A stretch of 60,179 bases of DNA from a virus, in the IMG/VR virus record IMGVR_UViG_3300043466_001244, positions 1 through 60,179 of that record; one strand, given 5' to 3'. Below, one piece after another: positions 25,239 through 31,726 of this stretch. Position 1 is the stretch's first letter. Every line of letters begins with the position of its first letter. The notes beneath the pieces were generated by a model, which ran no database searches, was not told where the DNA came from, and saw nothing but the letters and a program-made list of their open reading frames with translations. The position numbers and the translations under genes are program-made.

Positions 25239-25462
25239 TTATTTCTATCGAACTTAGCGACGAAGACTGGTCTTTCATCAGTGAGGCCCTGGGCATGCTT
25301 GCCGTGGACTCCGATGGAAGCGCAGAAGAGTGCCTCAACGACGAGTCTGCCTACGACTTTCATATCGAAAACTCCTGCACTGCGGCCCGCTTGGACGGCT
25401 ACATAAGCACCGCCGTCAGCAACGCCATGAACAGGATGCGCCCCAAGTTCAGCGAGAACTGA
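25235..25462 (+). CDS. Small acidic protein of unknown function
   Basis: A 75-residue acidic protein from ATG 25235, coupled by ATGA to the previous gene with GAGGT upstream. It is mostly helical (DEDWSFISEALGMLAVD). Family not recognised. Confidence 0.5.
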   Translation: MIISIELSDEDWSFISEALGMLAVDSDGSAEECLNDESAYDFHIENSCTAARLDGYISTAVSNAMNRMRPKFSEN

Positions 25463-25463
25463 C

Positions 25464-25691
25464 ATGACCCTGCCGTGCGAGCGTACCCGCAGCGTCCTCT
25501 CCGCCCAGCAGTTCCTACTGCGGCTTGCCACCCCATACGGTGGCGGGCTGAAGCGGATCCCATCGGAGGCAAGAGACGAAGCGAGGCGGTTGCTTCGGCA
25601 TTACCCAAGCTGGCTGGACTTCACACTCCCCGGACACTTCGACGCCGATGCTGCCCGGGACTTTGCTGAGCGGGAGAATGCTCCCGAATAG
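25464..25691 (+). CDS. BPSL0761-like small protein
   Basis: A 75-residue protein. MTLPCERTRSVLSAQQFLLRL and EARRLLRHYPSWLD match my memory of the BPSL0761 family, short proteins of unknown function found in phages and bacteria. It follows the previous gene by one base. No activity is known. Confidence 0.55.
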   Translation: MTLPCERTRSVLSAQQFLLRLATPYGGGLKRIPSEARDEARRLLRHYPSWLDFTLPGHFDADAARDFAERENAPE

Positions 25692-25743
25692 TGCGACCAA
25701 CGTGGTGTTGGTCTGATGGATGGTTCGTAACGAAAGGATTCGT

Positions 25744-26040
25744 ATGCGTTACTTTGTGTTGCTCGCCCTGTTCCTGACTGCCGCCACCGCCAATGCTGAC
25801 GGCAGCTACCGCACGCGGACGGTCACCGTCTACCGTTCCGCCCAGGCCGATGCGGACGAGATGGCACGCACCGGCATCCTCCGGCACCGGGGTGGTCAGG
25901 GCTACGAAGGGATAGGTTTCTCCACCGTCAGTAGTGACGCCGCCTGCCGTGCATCATGCTACTGGGGCCAGCGCCGCGTGAAGGAAGTCGCCGTGTCCCG
26001 CGGTGCCCGCGGCTGGTTCGCTTGCGTTCGCTACTGGTAA
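25744..26040 (+). CDS. Secreted small protein, possibly CAP-like
   Basis: A 98-residue protein from ATG 25744 behind AAAGGA. MRYFVLLALFLTAATANA is a textbook signal peptide with cleavage after ANA. The mature part (ADEMARTGILRHRGG-GYEGIGFSTVSS ... CRASCYWGQR ... GWFACVRYW) has the order of elements of a reduced CAP domain: MA-x-G---H, EG-G-S, a Trp/Tyr segment, and G-W-x-CV-Y at the end. Two internal Cys could pair. It would be exported to the periplasm or outside. The CAP assignment is tentative. Confidence 0.5.
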   Translation: MRYFVLLALFLTAATANADGSYRTRTVTVYRSAQADADEMARTGILRHRGGQGYEGIGFSTVSSDAACRASCYWGQRRVKEVAVSRGARGWFACVRYW

Positions 26041-26105
26041 TTCATCCCGGTTTCCGCAGGGTTCCGGTCTACCAAAAACCCTGCCTCCAACACACAGGAA
26101 CAGCC

Positions 26106-26498
26106 ATGACCAAGCGAGACATGCAAGCGAGCGAGTACGCCGCCGAATCATATGGGAAAACATATCGAAAACGATGTGTTTCGCATATGGATGGGGCAGA
26201 GCGTACACCACAGACGCACACTACCCACGCCCAGTGTAGTGTGCAGAGCGAGGGTACGGTTGCTCCAGCCGCATGGCTCGCCGTTGCCGCCGATGGCAGC
26301 GAAAGCTCTGCGGTCTACATGCTGAAAGAACAGGCCGAAGCCGCTGGCAGAGAGTGGGGCTGGTTTGTATTCCCACTCTACAGACAGCCGCAGCCCACAC
26401 TCACCGAAGAGGAGCAGGAGGCGGTTGCCGTTGCGATTGTGGGTTCGCTTCCGGGTCGCGCCGCCACGCTCCGCAACCTGCTGGAGAGAACCGCATGA
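26106..26498 (+). CDS. Small protein, unknown function, with inverted repeats in its 5' end
   Basis: A 130-residue protein from ATG 26106 behind AGGA. The C-terminal 80 residues (APAAWLAVAADG ... EWGWFVFPLYRQPQPTLTEEE) resemble a widespread type of small phage protein with a PLY motif. The first 50 residues are encoded by DNA with two strong inverted repeats (26149-26189 and 26216-26244), so a later start cannot be excluded. Confidence 0.5.
   Translation: MTKRDMQASEYAAESYGKTYRKRCVSHMDGAERTPQTHTTHAQCSVQSEGTVAPAAWLAVAADGSESSAVYMLKEQAEAAGREWGWFVFPLYRQPQPTLTEEEQEAVAVAIVGSLPGRAATLRNLLERTA
26149..26189. promoter_or_regulatory. Large imperfect inverted repeat
   Basis: CATATG (26149-26154) and CATATG (26184-26189) flank AAACATATCG, four A, CGATGTGTTT, in which nine of ten positions are Watson-Crick and the tenth is a G-U pair. 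The whole can form a 16-pair cruciform in 41 bases. It could be an operator or a structured RNA element. Confidence 0.5.
26216..26244. promoter_or_regulatory. Perfect 9-bp inverted repeat
   Basis: GCACACTAC (26216-26224) and GTAGTGTGC (26236-26244) are separated by 11 bases, a spacing of one DNA turn between half-site centres of about two turns. The half-site ACACTAC also occurs at 27324-27330. A dimeric repressor site is one possibility. Confidence 0.5.
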
Positions 26499-26578
26499 CC
26501 GAGCGACAGATGCGCACGCTGTTCTATCTGGGCTGCGCCGCCATGCTGGCCTATGTCCTATGGGAGCGGCTGGCATGA
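26495..26578 (+). CDS. 27-residue membrane micro-protein
   Basis: The frame MTERQMRTLFYLGCAAMLAY ends VLWERLA. It starts as ATGA on the previous stop and stops as ATGA on the next start, so it is tightly coupled. One hydrophobic segment crosses the middle. Function unknown; small inner-membrane protein is likely. Confidence 0.5.
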   Translation: MTERQMRTLFYLGCAAMLAYVLWERLA

Positions 26579-26856
26579 GCGACATCGTTGACCGGCTGCG
26601 AGAAGCCTCGCACTACGCACTGATGGACGCCGCCAGACCGCTGCTGCTGGAGGCCGCTGACGAGATCGAACGGCTGCGAGATGGGCGTAAGCTGGACGGC
26701 GAATCCATTGGGGTCTTGGTGGGTGAATGCCAAGCCATGCTGGGGCGTGCCATTGACGGCCAGGAGTGGTCAGAACAATCCGCCGCACTGCTTTGGAAAA
26801 TCCAGGTTCAATCGAATATCATCTCACGGCTGAAGGCCGCACTGGAGAAGCGATGA
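26575..26856 (+). CDS. Small helical protein
   Basis: A 93-residue protein starting in an ATGA overlap. It begins DIVDRLREASHYALMDAARP, then LLLEAADEIERLR, a pattern common in short phage proteins of unknown function. It is helical throughout and ends SRLKAALEKR. No enzyme motif. Confidence 0.55.
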   Translation: MSDIVDRLREASHYALMDAARPLLLEAADEIERLRDGRKLDGESIGVLVGECQAMLGRAIDGQEWSEQSAALLWKIQVQSNIISRLKAALEKR

Positions 26857-26999
26857 GCGGGACACTGATCATAATGACTGGGGTGATCTACTTGTATGTG
26901 TCCATTGAGCAGGGGCTGCACGGAAACCTAGCAATGGCAATTACTTACGGCGCATATTCCGTAGCGAACGCTGGACTCTGGATGATGGCTAGTAAATAA
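26853..26999 (+). CDS. 48-residue membrane protein
   Basis: From ATG 26853 (ATGA overlap) a 48-residue protein with two hydrophobic segments, GTLIIMTGVIYLYVSI and AMAITYGAYSVANAGLWMM. It is an integral membrane protein of unknown role, last of a coupled run before a gap. Confidence 0.5.
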   Translation: MSGTLIIMTGVIYLYVSIEQGLHGNLAMAITYGAYSVANAGLWMMASK

Positions 27000-27182
27000 C
27001 TCTGCACACACATAGCCCCTGGATGGGCAACCGGCCTGAAGTTCGGCCCCCCGCCTAAAGGTCCATGGAATGGACGCACCAAGAGGGGGCAGATTGCGGA
27101 ATAACCCCGGCGCGCTGACGACTCCACCCGGGACAGTAAAGGCACTAGGTGCTGATCCGCACGGGGCGTAGGACGAAAGGCC
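27000..27182. other. Hairpin-rich interval without a supported gene
   Basis: Several hairpins are visible: GCCC/GGGC at 27015-27028, GGCC/GGCC at 27033-27048, GTCCAT-GGA-ATGGAC at 27061-27075 enclosed by GCCCCC (27046-27051) and GGGGGC (27085-27090), and GTGC/GCAC at 27149-27162. A short frame reading KFGPPPKGPWNGRTKRGQIAE has no start codon and may be a gene remnant. A structured RNA or a decayed gene are both possible. Confidence 0.35.
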
Positions 27183-27317
27183 GTGAACCCCGAAAACAAC
27201 ACGCACGCCCGCTCTCTGCAACCCGAAACCGCCGTTTGGGCAGATAGCGACTCTCAGATTTTTGGGAGTCGCTATGCACCCTCGCCGCCGTTTAAGCTGT
27301 GGCGCGATACGGTGTAG
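27183..27317 (+). CDS. Possible 44-residue protein
   Basis: A GTG-started frame of 44 residues (MNPENNTHARSLQPETAVWA ... FKLWRDTV) with AAAGG four bases upstream. A perfect 11-pair hairpin (27245-27274) lies inside it. Coding status is uncertain because the region is otherwise intergenic. Confidence 0.3.
   Translation: MNPENNTHARSLQPETAVWADSDSQIFGSRYAPSPPFKLWRDTV
27245..27274. promoter_or_regulatory. 11-pair inverted repeat
   Basis: TAGCGACTCTC, loop AGATTTTT, GGGAGTCGCTA pair over 11 positions with one T-G wobble. No T-tract follows on either strand, so it is not a usual terminator. A binding site or RNA hairpin is possible. Confidence 0.45.
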
Positions 27318-27330
27318 ATCAGTACACTAC
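27311..27330. promoter_or_regulatory. Operator-like inverted repeat before an HNH gene
   Basis: GTGTA (27312-27316) and TACAC (27323-27327) are separated by six bases, extended outward as GGTGTAG and ACACTAC. It lies just before the HNH gene start at 27336, which has no ribosome site. ACACTAC is shared with the repeat at 26216-26244. Confidence 0.3.
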
Positions 27331-27335
27331 GCCAC

Positions 27336-27734
27336 ATGAATAAGGCTGAGCGCGCCGCGTTACTAGAGTGGGTTGAGTTACACCGCTGTTGCGCGGTGTG
27401 CTGGTGGCCTGAGTCTGATGGTCGGCGTGACCTTGAGGTACATCACATCATCGGTGGTGCCGGTCGCAAGCATGATGTCAGGCAGTACCTGCGCCTCTGC
27501 TCTCGGTGCCATGGGGTATTACATTCGGGAAAGATTTTCAGTGGACAGCCGGACCTAGACAAGCGTATAGTCTTAGGCGTTAAGCAAGAGTGCGACCCGG
27601 ATAACTATGACCCTGTGTTTCTTGCATCGCTCAAGCACAAGAAACATTTGGGCTACGACCCGGAACCGCTGCCGGATTACTACCTCCAAGAACGCCAGCG
27701 AAACCTCACCTCATGGACGGCGCGATCACCATGA
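27336..27734 (+). CDS. HNH endonuclease
   Basis: A 132-residue protein with the HNH/zinc pattern: CAVC near residue 19, then LEVHHIIGGAGRKHDV, then LRLCSRCHGVLHSG. The paired CxxC motifs hold a structural zinc and the His residues form the metal site for DNA cutting. It lacks the RuvC parts of IscB-type proteins. It may be a homing enzyme or a small phage nuclease. No clear ribosome site precedes it. Confidence 0.8.
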   Translation: MNKAERAALLEWVELHRCCAVCWWPESDGRRDLEVHHIIGGAGRKHDVRQYLRLCSRCHGVLHSGKIFSGQPDLDKRIVLGVKQECDPDNYDPVFLASLKHKKHLGYDPEPLPDYYLQERQRNLTSWTARSP

Positions 27735-27976
27735 TCACAGGCACCATGCTCCGCACGGCTAGCTACACGTTCCTGCTTTACTGGGAACCGATGGGCGCAA
27801 ACAGCGACCTCAACATGGGTGGCCGTGTCGGCCGGTGGCTGGGACAGAATGAGAAGTCCATCGACAAACTGAAGTGCGGGATGGATGCCATCAAGCTACT
27901 GGCAGAACAGTTCCCCAGCCTCACGCTGGTGGAGGCCCGCCATTCCAACGGCCTGCTCGCGAGGTATCAGAAATGA
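27731..27976 (+). CDS. Small protein of unknown function
   Basis: An 81-residue protein starting as ATGA on the HNH stop. The C-terminal block IKLLAEQFPSLTLVEARHSNG resembles that of the protein at 24942. It also couples by ATGA to the next nuclease-like gene. Function unknown. Confidence 0.5.
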   Translation: MITGTMLRTASYTFLLYWEPMGANSDLNMGGRVGRWLGQNEKSIDKLKCGMDAIKLLAEQFPSLTLVEARHSNGLLARYQK

Positions 27977-28464
27977 ACTCACGCTCCAAAGGTTGCCGCG
28001 GGGAACTGGAAGCCTCCAAGGTTTGGGCCCATGTCATGGGCGGCAAGGCTCGCCGCGGCCAGCAATTTGCCGGGGGAAACGACTCGCCGGACGTGGTCAG
28101 CGACTACCCGGGCATTCACCTAGAGGTGAAGCGATGCGAGCGCGGTAACCCGTATGACTGGGTGTACCAAGCGACCCGAGACGCCAAGGGTAAATGCCCT
28201 GTTGTCTTGCACCGCCGAAACAACCAGCCCTGGCTTCTGATCATGGAGTTGACCGATGCCCCGAGATTCCTGCTGGAGGCGCAAGCTGGCCCGCAAGCTG
28301 AAGGTGTGGGCGGAGGAGCGGTTCCCCTGCACGTTCCCGGTGAGGGTGTGCGTCCGGCCGGCGGCGGGAATGCCGGAACACCTGGGGTATTTCGCACTGA
28401 ACGACGATGCCGACCGCGGGGTGATCGCCCTGCGCGACAGCCTAGATCGGGACGCACTGGTTGA
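27973..28464 (+). CDS. Small PD-(D/E)XK resolvase-like nuclease
   Basis: A 163-residue frame. The first 95 residues match a well-known phage type: KGCRGELEASKVW, RRGQQFAGGNDSPDVV, IHLEVKRCERGNP, VVLHRRNNQPWLLIM. Glu, then PDV, then E-x-K are the catalytic core of resolvase-like PD-(D/E)XK enzymes. After residue 95 the frame is Gly/Pro/Arg-rich and covers the next gene for 209 bases in another phase, so the original stop may have been lost. Confidence 0.65.
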   Translation: MNSRSKGCRGELEASKVWAHVMGGKARRGQQFAGGNDSPDVVSDYPGIHLEVKRCERGNPYDWVYQATRDAKGKCPVVLHRRNNQPWLLIMELTDAPRFLLEAQAGPQAEGVGGGAVPLHVPGEGVRPAGGGNAGTPGVFRTERRCRPRGDRPARQPRSGRTG

Positions 28465-28609
28465 GACTTTCGCGGAGGAGTGGGCGCACGCCCGCACTGC
28501 ATTTCTGTGTGACGAGGAGGAGCTAGACAACGATGACCCCTACCACCATCCAAGCTTCTGGGCCGAGTTCGGCCGAATCGTTAAGGCTTGCCGAGAGCGC
28601 ACTTGGTGA
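28256..28609 (+). CDS. Metallopeptidase-like protein with a degenerate HExxH
   Basis: A 117-residue protein from ATG 28256 behind GGAG. LVETFAEEWAHARTAFL and DDPYHHPSFWAEFGRI resemble the zinc helix and the third-ligand region of small phage/SprT-type metallopeptidase-like proteins, where the first motif is HE-x-x-H. Here it reads EE-W-A-H, so the first zinc ligand is missing and activity is doubtful. It opens a cluster that also holds a subtilase and a papain-like protease. Confidence 0.5.
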   Translation: MPRDSCWRRKLARKLKVWAEERFPCTFPVRVCVRPAAGMPEHLGYFALNDDADRGVIALRDSLDRDALVETFAEEWAHARTAFLCDEEELDNDDPYHHPSFWAEFGRIVKACRERTW

Positions 28610-28934
28610 GGCCCTGGCCCTCTCCCCCGACGATCCCTACCTACCCATCTGCGTTGAGCTATGGCGCCTCCTGAGCAGGAAGCGGGGGTACTACGGGTGT
28701 GCGGAGGAAAGCCCCTTAGAGAACGCGCTAGGCGTTGCAGAGGACGGTATCGAACCGTGGGTTTACCAGCTTGCCAGGATCGGGGAGAAGTGCCGCCGCC
28801 TCCGGGGGATGATCGGCACGGATCGGACACTAGCTATTAGGGAAACGCTGGCCGACATCGCGGGCCATGCCATTGTGGCAATCGCAATCAATGACAACGT
28901 GGGAGAGGATCATGCTCAACGTGAAGGTAATTAA
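28533..28934 (+). CDS. Conserved phage protein, possibly DUF1599/DUF6378-like
   Basis: A 133-residue protein starting inside the previous gene (77-base overlap) with GAGGAGGAG upstream. LLSRKRGYYG, NALGVAEDGI, LARIGEKCRRLRGM and ETLADIAGHAIVAIA follow the order of the all-alpha family found in phages, sometimes linked to nucleotide metabolism. The biochemical role is unknown. Confidence 0.45.
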   Translation: MTPTTIQASGPSSAESLRLAESALGEALALSPDDPYLPICVELWRLLSRKRGYYGCAEESPLENALGVAEDGIEPWVYQLARIGEKCRRLRGMIGTDRTLAIRETLADIAGHAIVAIAINDNVGEDHAQREGN

Positions 28935-29268
28935 GTTCCTGCTGGCCAACCAGGCTGCGCTCCTGCAGGTGGTTGCCATTGCCAAGTCTTGGCGCAAAGA
29001 CCTGCCCTACGTGGAGCAATGGGCGCTGGTCGATTCGATTGCCCGCGTGCTGATCCCGATCCTGGAAGCGCAGGCCGTGTCGGTTAAGGCGCTAACGAAG
29101 CACCGCTTCCAGGATGAGGACTTTGAAGAGACTGACTACGAAGCCCTGGCCTTCAGCACTGGCGTGGAGTTTGCCGCTCTCGGCATCGACTGGAAGTTGC
29201 TGATCGATGTGATCATCCCCATTATTATTTCGATCCTCAAGGCACTTGCCGCTGGCAAAGAAGAGTGA
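28912..29268 (+). CDS. Small protein with C-terminal membrane helix
   Basis: A 118-residue protein from ATG 28912 with GAGAGG upstream. The N-terminal 70 residues form amphipathic helices, and residues 95-113 (LLIDVIIPIIISILKALAA) are a single membrane segment near the C-terminus. It lies directly before the subtilase gene, with which it overlaps as GTGA. A holin-like or membrane-anchor role is possible. Confidence 0.5.
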   Translation: MLNVKVIKFLLANQAALLQVVAIAKSWRKDLPYVEQWALVDSIARVLIPILEAQAVSVKALTKHRFQDEDFEETDYEALAFSTGVEFAALGIDWKLLIDVIIPIIISILKALAAGKEE

Positions 29269-30206
29269 GCGGGTTCGTCCATCTCCCACCCTACCGGGTC
29301 AACCTAGACGCCCCTCGCGCTCTCCAGCATGGTGTTGACTGGGGTGTCTGTTCCTACGGGATCCCCTCTCTGTGGCAGAAGTCACAGGGCGAAGGCGTGA
29401 CGGTGGCGGTGATCGACAGTGGCGTGGCCAAGCACCCTGCCCTGGACGATGCGGTGGTTGACTACCGCAACTTCACCAGCGACTCCGATGCCCATGACAC
29501 GCTCGGTCATGGCACGCATGTGAGTGGGATCATCGCCGCCCGCAGCGGGCTGGCCAAAGGGATTGCCCCCGCCTCCAAGATCCTGTCGCTGAAGGTCTTG
29601 GGGCACAGCGGCATGGGAAGCAACGAGTGGGTGGCGCAGGCCGTGCGTCATGCCGTCGAAGCCAAGGTGCAGATCATCTCCATGTCCTTGGGGTCTAGCC
29701 GCACGGACGATGGGGTGCATACCGCCCTGCGAGAAGCGTACGCCGCCGGCATTGTGGTGGTCTGTGCTGCAGGAAACGACGGTGGCTCGGTCAACTACCC
29801 TGCTGCCTACCAAGAAACGGTGGCCGTTGGTGCGGTCGATAGCCACGGCAATGCCTGTGAGTTCTCCAGCCGCGGGAAGGAGATCGCGGTCGCAGCACCA
29901 GGGCAGGACATCACCAGCACATGGCTGGCCAATGGCTATGCCACCGTGAGCGGTACAAGCATGGCCGCGCCGTTCGTCTCCGGTGTGCTGGCCTTGTACA
30001 TCAGCGCACAGCACAAGCTGGATCGCACCGTCAACCATGCCGATGTGATGAAGGCACTGTCCACCACCTGCAAGGACGTTGGCGAGCAAGGCCATGACAA
30101 CGTCTACGGCTGGGGCTTGGTCGATCCGCACAAGCTGCTGAACTTCACCATGCAGGCGAACATCGGCGGCGTCACCATCTTCATCCCCGGAGCCAAGATC
30201 CTATGA
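29265..30206 (+). CDS. Subtilisin-like serine protease (S8), intracellular type
   Basis: A 313-residue protein from GTG 29265. The full triad is present: Asp51 in AVIDSGVA, His82 in GHGTHVSG, Ser232 in GTSMAAP, with the oxyanion Asn171 in AAGND. There is no signal peptide or long propeptide. The start, HLPPYRVN (residues 6-13), resembles the LIPY-type inhibitory N-terminus of intracellular subtilisins. It should be an active endoprotease made in the cytoplasm. Small membrane proteins lie on both sides and a papain-like protease two genes on. Such an enzyme is rare in phages; lysis, envelope damage or virion processing are possible roles. Confidence 0.93.
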   Translation: MSGFVHLPPYRVNLDAPRALQHGVDWGVCSYGIPSLWQKSQGEGVTVAVIDSGVAKHPALDDAVVDYRNFTSDSDAHDTLGHGTHVSGIIAARSGLAKGIAPASKILSLKVLGHSGMGSNEWVAQAVRHAVEAKVQIISMSLGSSRTDDGVHTALREAYAAGIVVVCAAGNDGGSVNYPAAYQETVAVGAVDSHGNACEFSSRGKEIAVAAPGQDITSTWLANGYATVSGTSMAAPFVSGVLALYISAQHKLDRTVNHADVMKALSTTCKDVGEQGHDNVYGWGLVDPHKLLNFTMQANIGGVTIFIPGAKIL

Positions 30207-30415
30207 CCACAGTTCAGATCCTCGCCCTCGTCGCCGTGCTGGTTGCCGTAGTCCTGACCTACCTGCCCCTCCACACCCTGAAGCTGCCGGCCGGCAAGCC
30301 GTCTGTGCTGAAGCAGATCGAAGCGGTTGTCGCCATCCGCGACTCGCGCACCGACGAGCCAGTGGTTACTGCATGCAACACCCTCCTCGCTGCCCTGCTC
30401 CAGGTGAAGCCATGA
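30203..30415 (+). CDS. Small membrane protein, possible holin
   Basis: A 70-residue protein beginning in an ATGA overlap. Residues 4-24 (VQILALVAVLVAVVLTYLPL) are one membrane helix; the rest is soluble and helical. Its place just after the subtilase suggests a lysis-related membrane protein, but size and a single helix are all the evidence. Confidence 0.45.
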   Translation: MTTVQILALVAVLVAVVLTYLPLHTLKLPAGKPSVLKQIEAVVAIRDSRTDEPVVTACNTLLAALLQVKP

Positions 30416-30801
30416 AGCATCTGCCCGTGATCATAGCGGTGGTGGTAGCGGCGCTGGCCTTTGTGCCCGCCGCCAAGAAAGCGGACGGCCCGGTCGCAGC
30501 TGCGATGGCAAGTGCCAGCCGATCTGACCGCGCCCACCTGAAGGGAATCTACCTGTCGCTGGCCGATGTCACTGAGAAGGACAACGGCAAACTCATCAGC
30601 ACCGTAGGCATGTGGCGACAGCTGCATATCAACACGCTGAAGCTGGCCGCTGCTGACATGCGTGGCAAGTACGCCGGCCTGGACTTGGCGGTTGAGAAGG
30701 TGATGGCCGACAGCTTTCCCTTGGATGATGTGGCCATGAGCGCACCGCTAGTTGCCAAGATCGTTGCCGCATGCAAGGAGGTCGCGAAGCAGAGTGAGTG
30801 A
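30412..30801 (+). CDS. Small exported or anchored protein
   Basis: A 129-residue protein from ATG 30412 (ATGA overlap). KHLPVIIAVVVAALAFVPAA is a signal peptide or anchor with a possible cut after VPAA. The remainder is helical (SRSDRAHLKGIYLSLADVTEKD). It lies between the two proteases, so a periplasmic partner is possible. Family not recognised. Confidence 0.5.
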   Translation: MKHLPVIIAVVVAALAFVPAAKKADGPVAAAMASASRSDRAHLKGIYLSLADVTEKDNGKLISTVGMWRQLHINTLKLAAADMRGKYAGLDLAVEKVMADSFPLDDVAMSAPLVAKIVAACKEVAKQSE

Positions 30802-31726
30802 CTTCGTTCCGCTCAAGGCGTACGACGATGGTCTGCAGGGCTGGATCAACAGCGCCCGCGAGCGCGTCCTGTGGCAGGAGTCCCAGCCCCGGCCGATCTA
30901 CTCTGAGCCGAATAGCATGGGGTCAGGCGACGGCAAGCGTGCCCTTCTGTGGCAGTACGTTCGAAAGCTAGACCCGCTGGCCTTCACTGAAGTTCAGACC
31001 GTAGGAGACTGCGTAGCACACGGCAGTCGGAACGCCCGGGATTGCACGCGCGCGGTCCAAGTTCTCCTAGAGCAGCGGCCAGAGTCTTTCATCTTGCGCG
31101 GTGCAACGGAGCCCACCTACGGGGCGCGTGGTCATAGCGGCGAGGGAATGGTCCCCGCAAGGGCATCGACCTTTGAGCGTGATGTGGGCTTCTTGATCCG
31201 TAAGAAGTATGACCCCGTTGATCTTTCAAAATACAACGGCTCACTGGGCGCCAAGTGGGGATCGACCGGCGTGCCCAGCGATGTGGCTGACCTGTGCAGG
31301 CAGCAGAAGGTCGGCATCATCCGACAGATCACCACCGTGCGCGATGCGATGGACGCACTGGCCAACGGGTACGGCATTCACTCTGGTCAGTACGCCAAGT
31401 GGGCGGGCTCACCCAACGCACAGAACATCCACCCTCGTCAGGCTGGCGGGTGGAACCATGACATGGCTACGGTGGGTTTCGATGACACCAAAGAGTTCTG
31501 GCCGTTCACAGTTTTCTTCATCCAGAATTCTTGGGGTGGGTGGAACCAGCCGGTGAAGGACTGGCCCTCGTCCTACCCTGAACAGGTGCCCGGCATGATC
31601 GTCACCAAGGCGGATGACTGGGCTGTGTGCGTCACCGATGGCGATGCCTGGGCCTACGGAAACGTGGATGGATTCCCTCCTCAAAAGCTGCCCGACTACG
31701 GCGCAGTAGGACTGCTGCAGACATGA
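30794..31726 (+). CDS. Papain-like cysteine protease (C1 fold)
   Basis: A 310-residue protein from GTG 30794. The active-site order of papain is visible: Gln68 and Cys73 in VQTVGDCVAHGS, His222 in GGWNHDMATVGF, and Asn245 in IQNSWGGWN. No signal peptide or propeptide is evident. It should be a cysteine protease or a related peptidase/amidase. It follows the subtilase cluster with tight overlaps and precedes a Cys-rich membrane protein. Papain-fold enzymes are uncommon in phage genomes; some similar folds cut peptidoglycan cross-links, so a lysis role must be considered. Confidence 0.8.
   Translation: MSDFVPLKAYDDGLQGWINSARERVLWQESQPRPIYSEPNSMGSGDGKRALLWQYVRKLDPLAFTEVQTVGDCVAHGSRNARDCTRAVQVLLEQRPESFILRGATEPTYGARGHSGEGMVPARASTFERDVGFLIRKKYDPVDLSKYNGSLGAKWGSTGVPSDVADLCRQQKVGIIRQITTVRDAMDALANGYGIHSGQYAKWAGSPNAQNIHPRQAGGWNHDMATVGFDDTKEFWPFTVFFIQNSWGGWNQPVKDWPSSYPEQVPGMIVTKADDWAVCVTDGDAWAYGNVDGFPPQKLPDYGAVGLLQT

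Noticed and set aside
27245-27274. A bidirectional terminator
   Set aside because: The stem is strong but no T-tract follows on either strand.
27000-27734. An IscB/OMEGA-type system (structured RNA plus HNH nuclease)
   Set aside because: The HNH protein has only 132 residues and lacks RuvC motifs, arginine-rich bridge helix and PLMP-like regions; the RNA candidate is not recognisable as that family.
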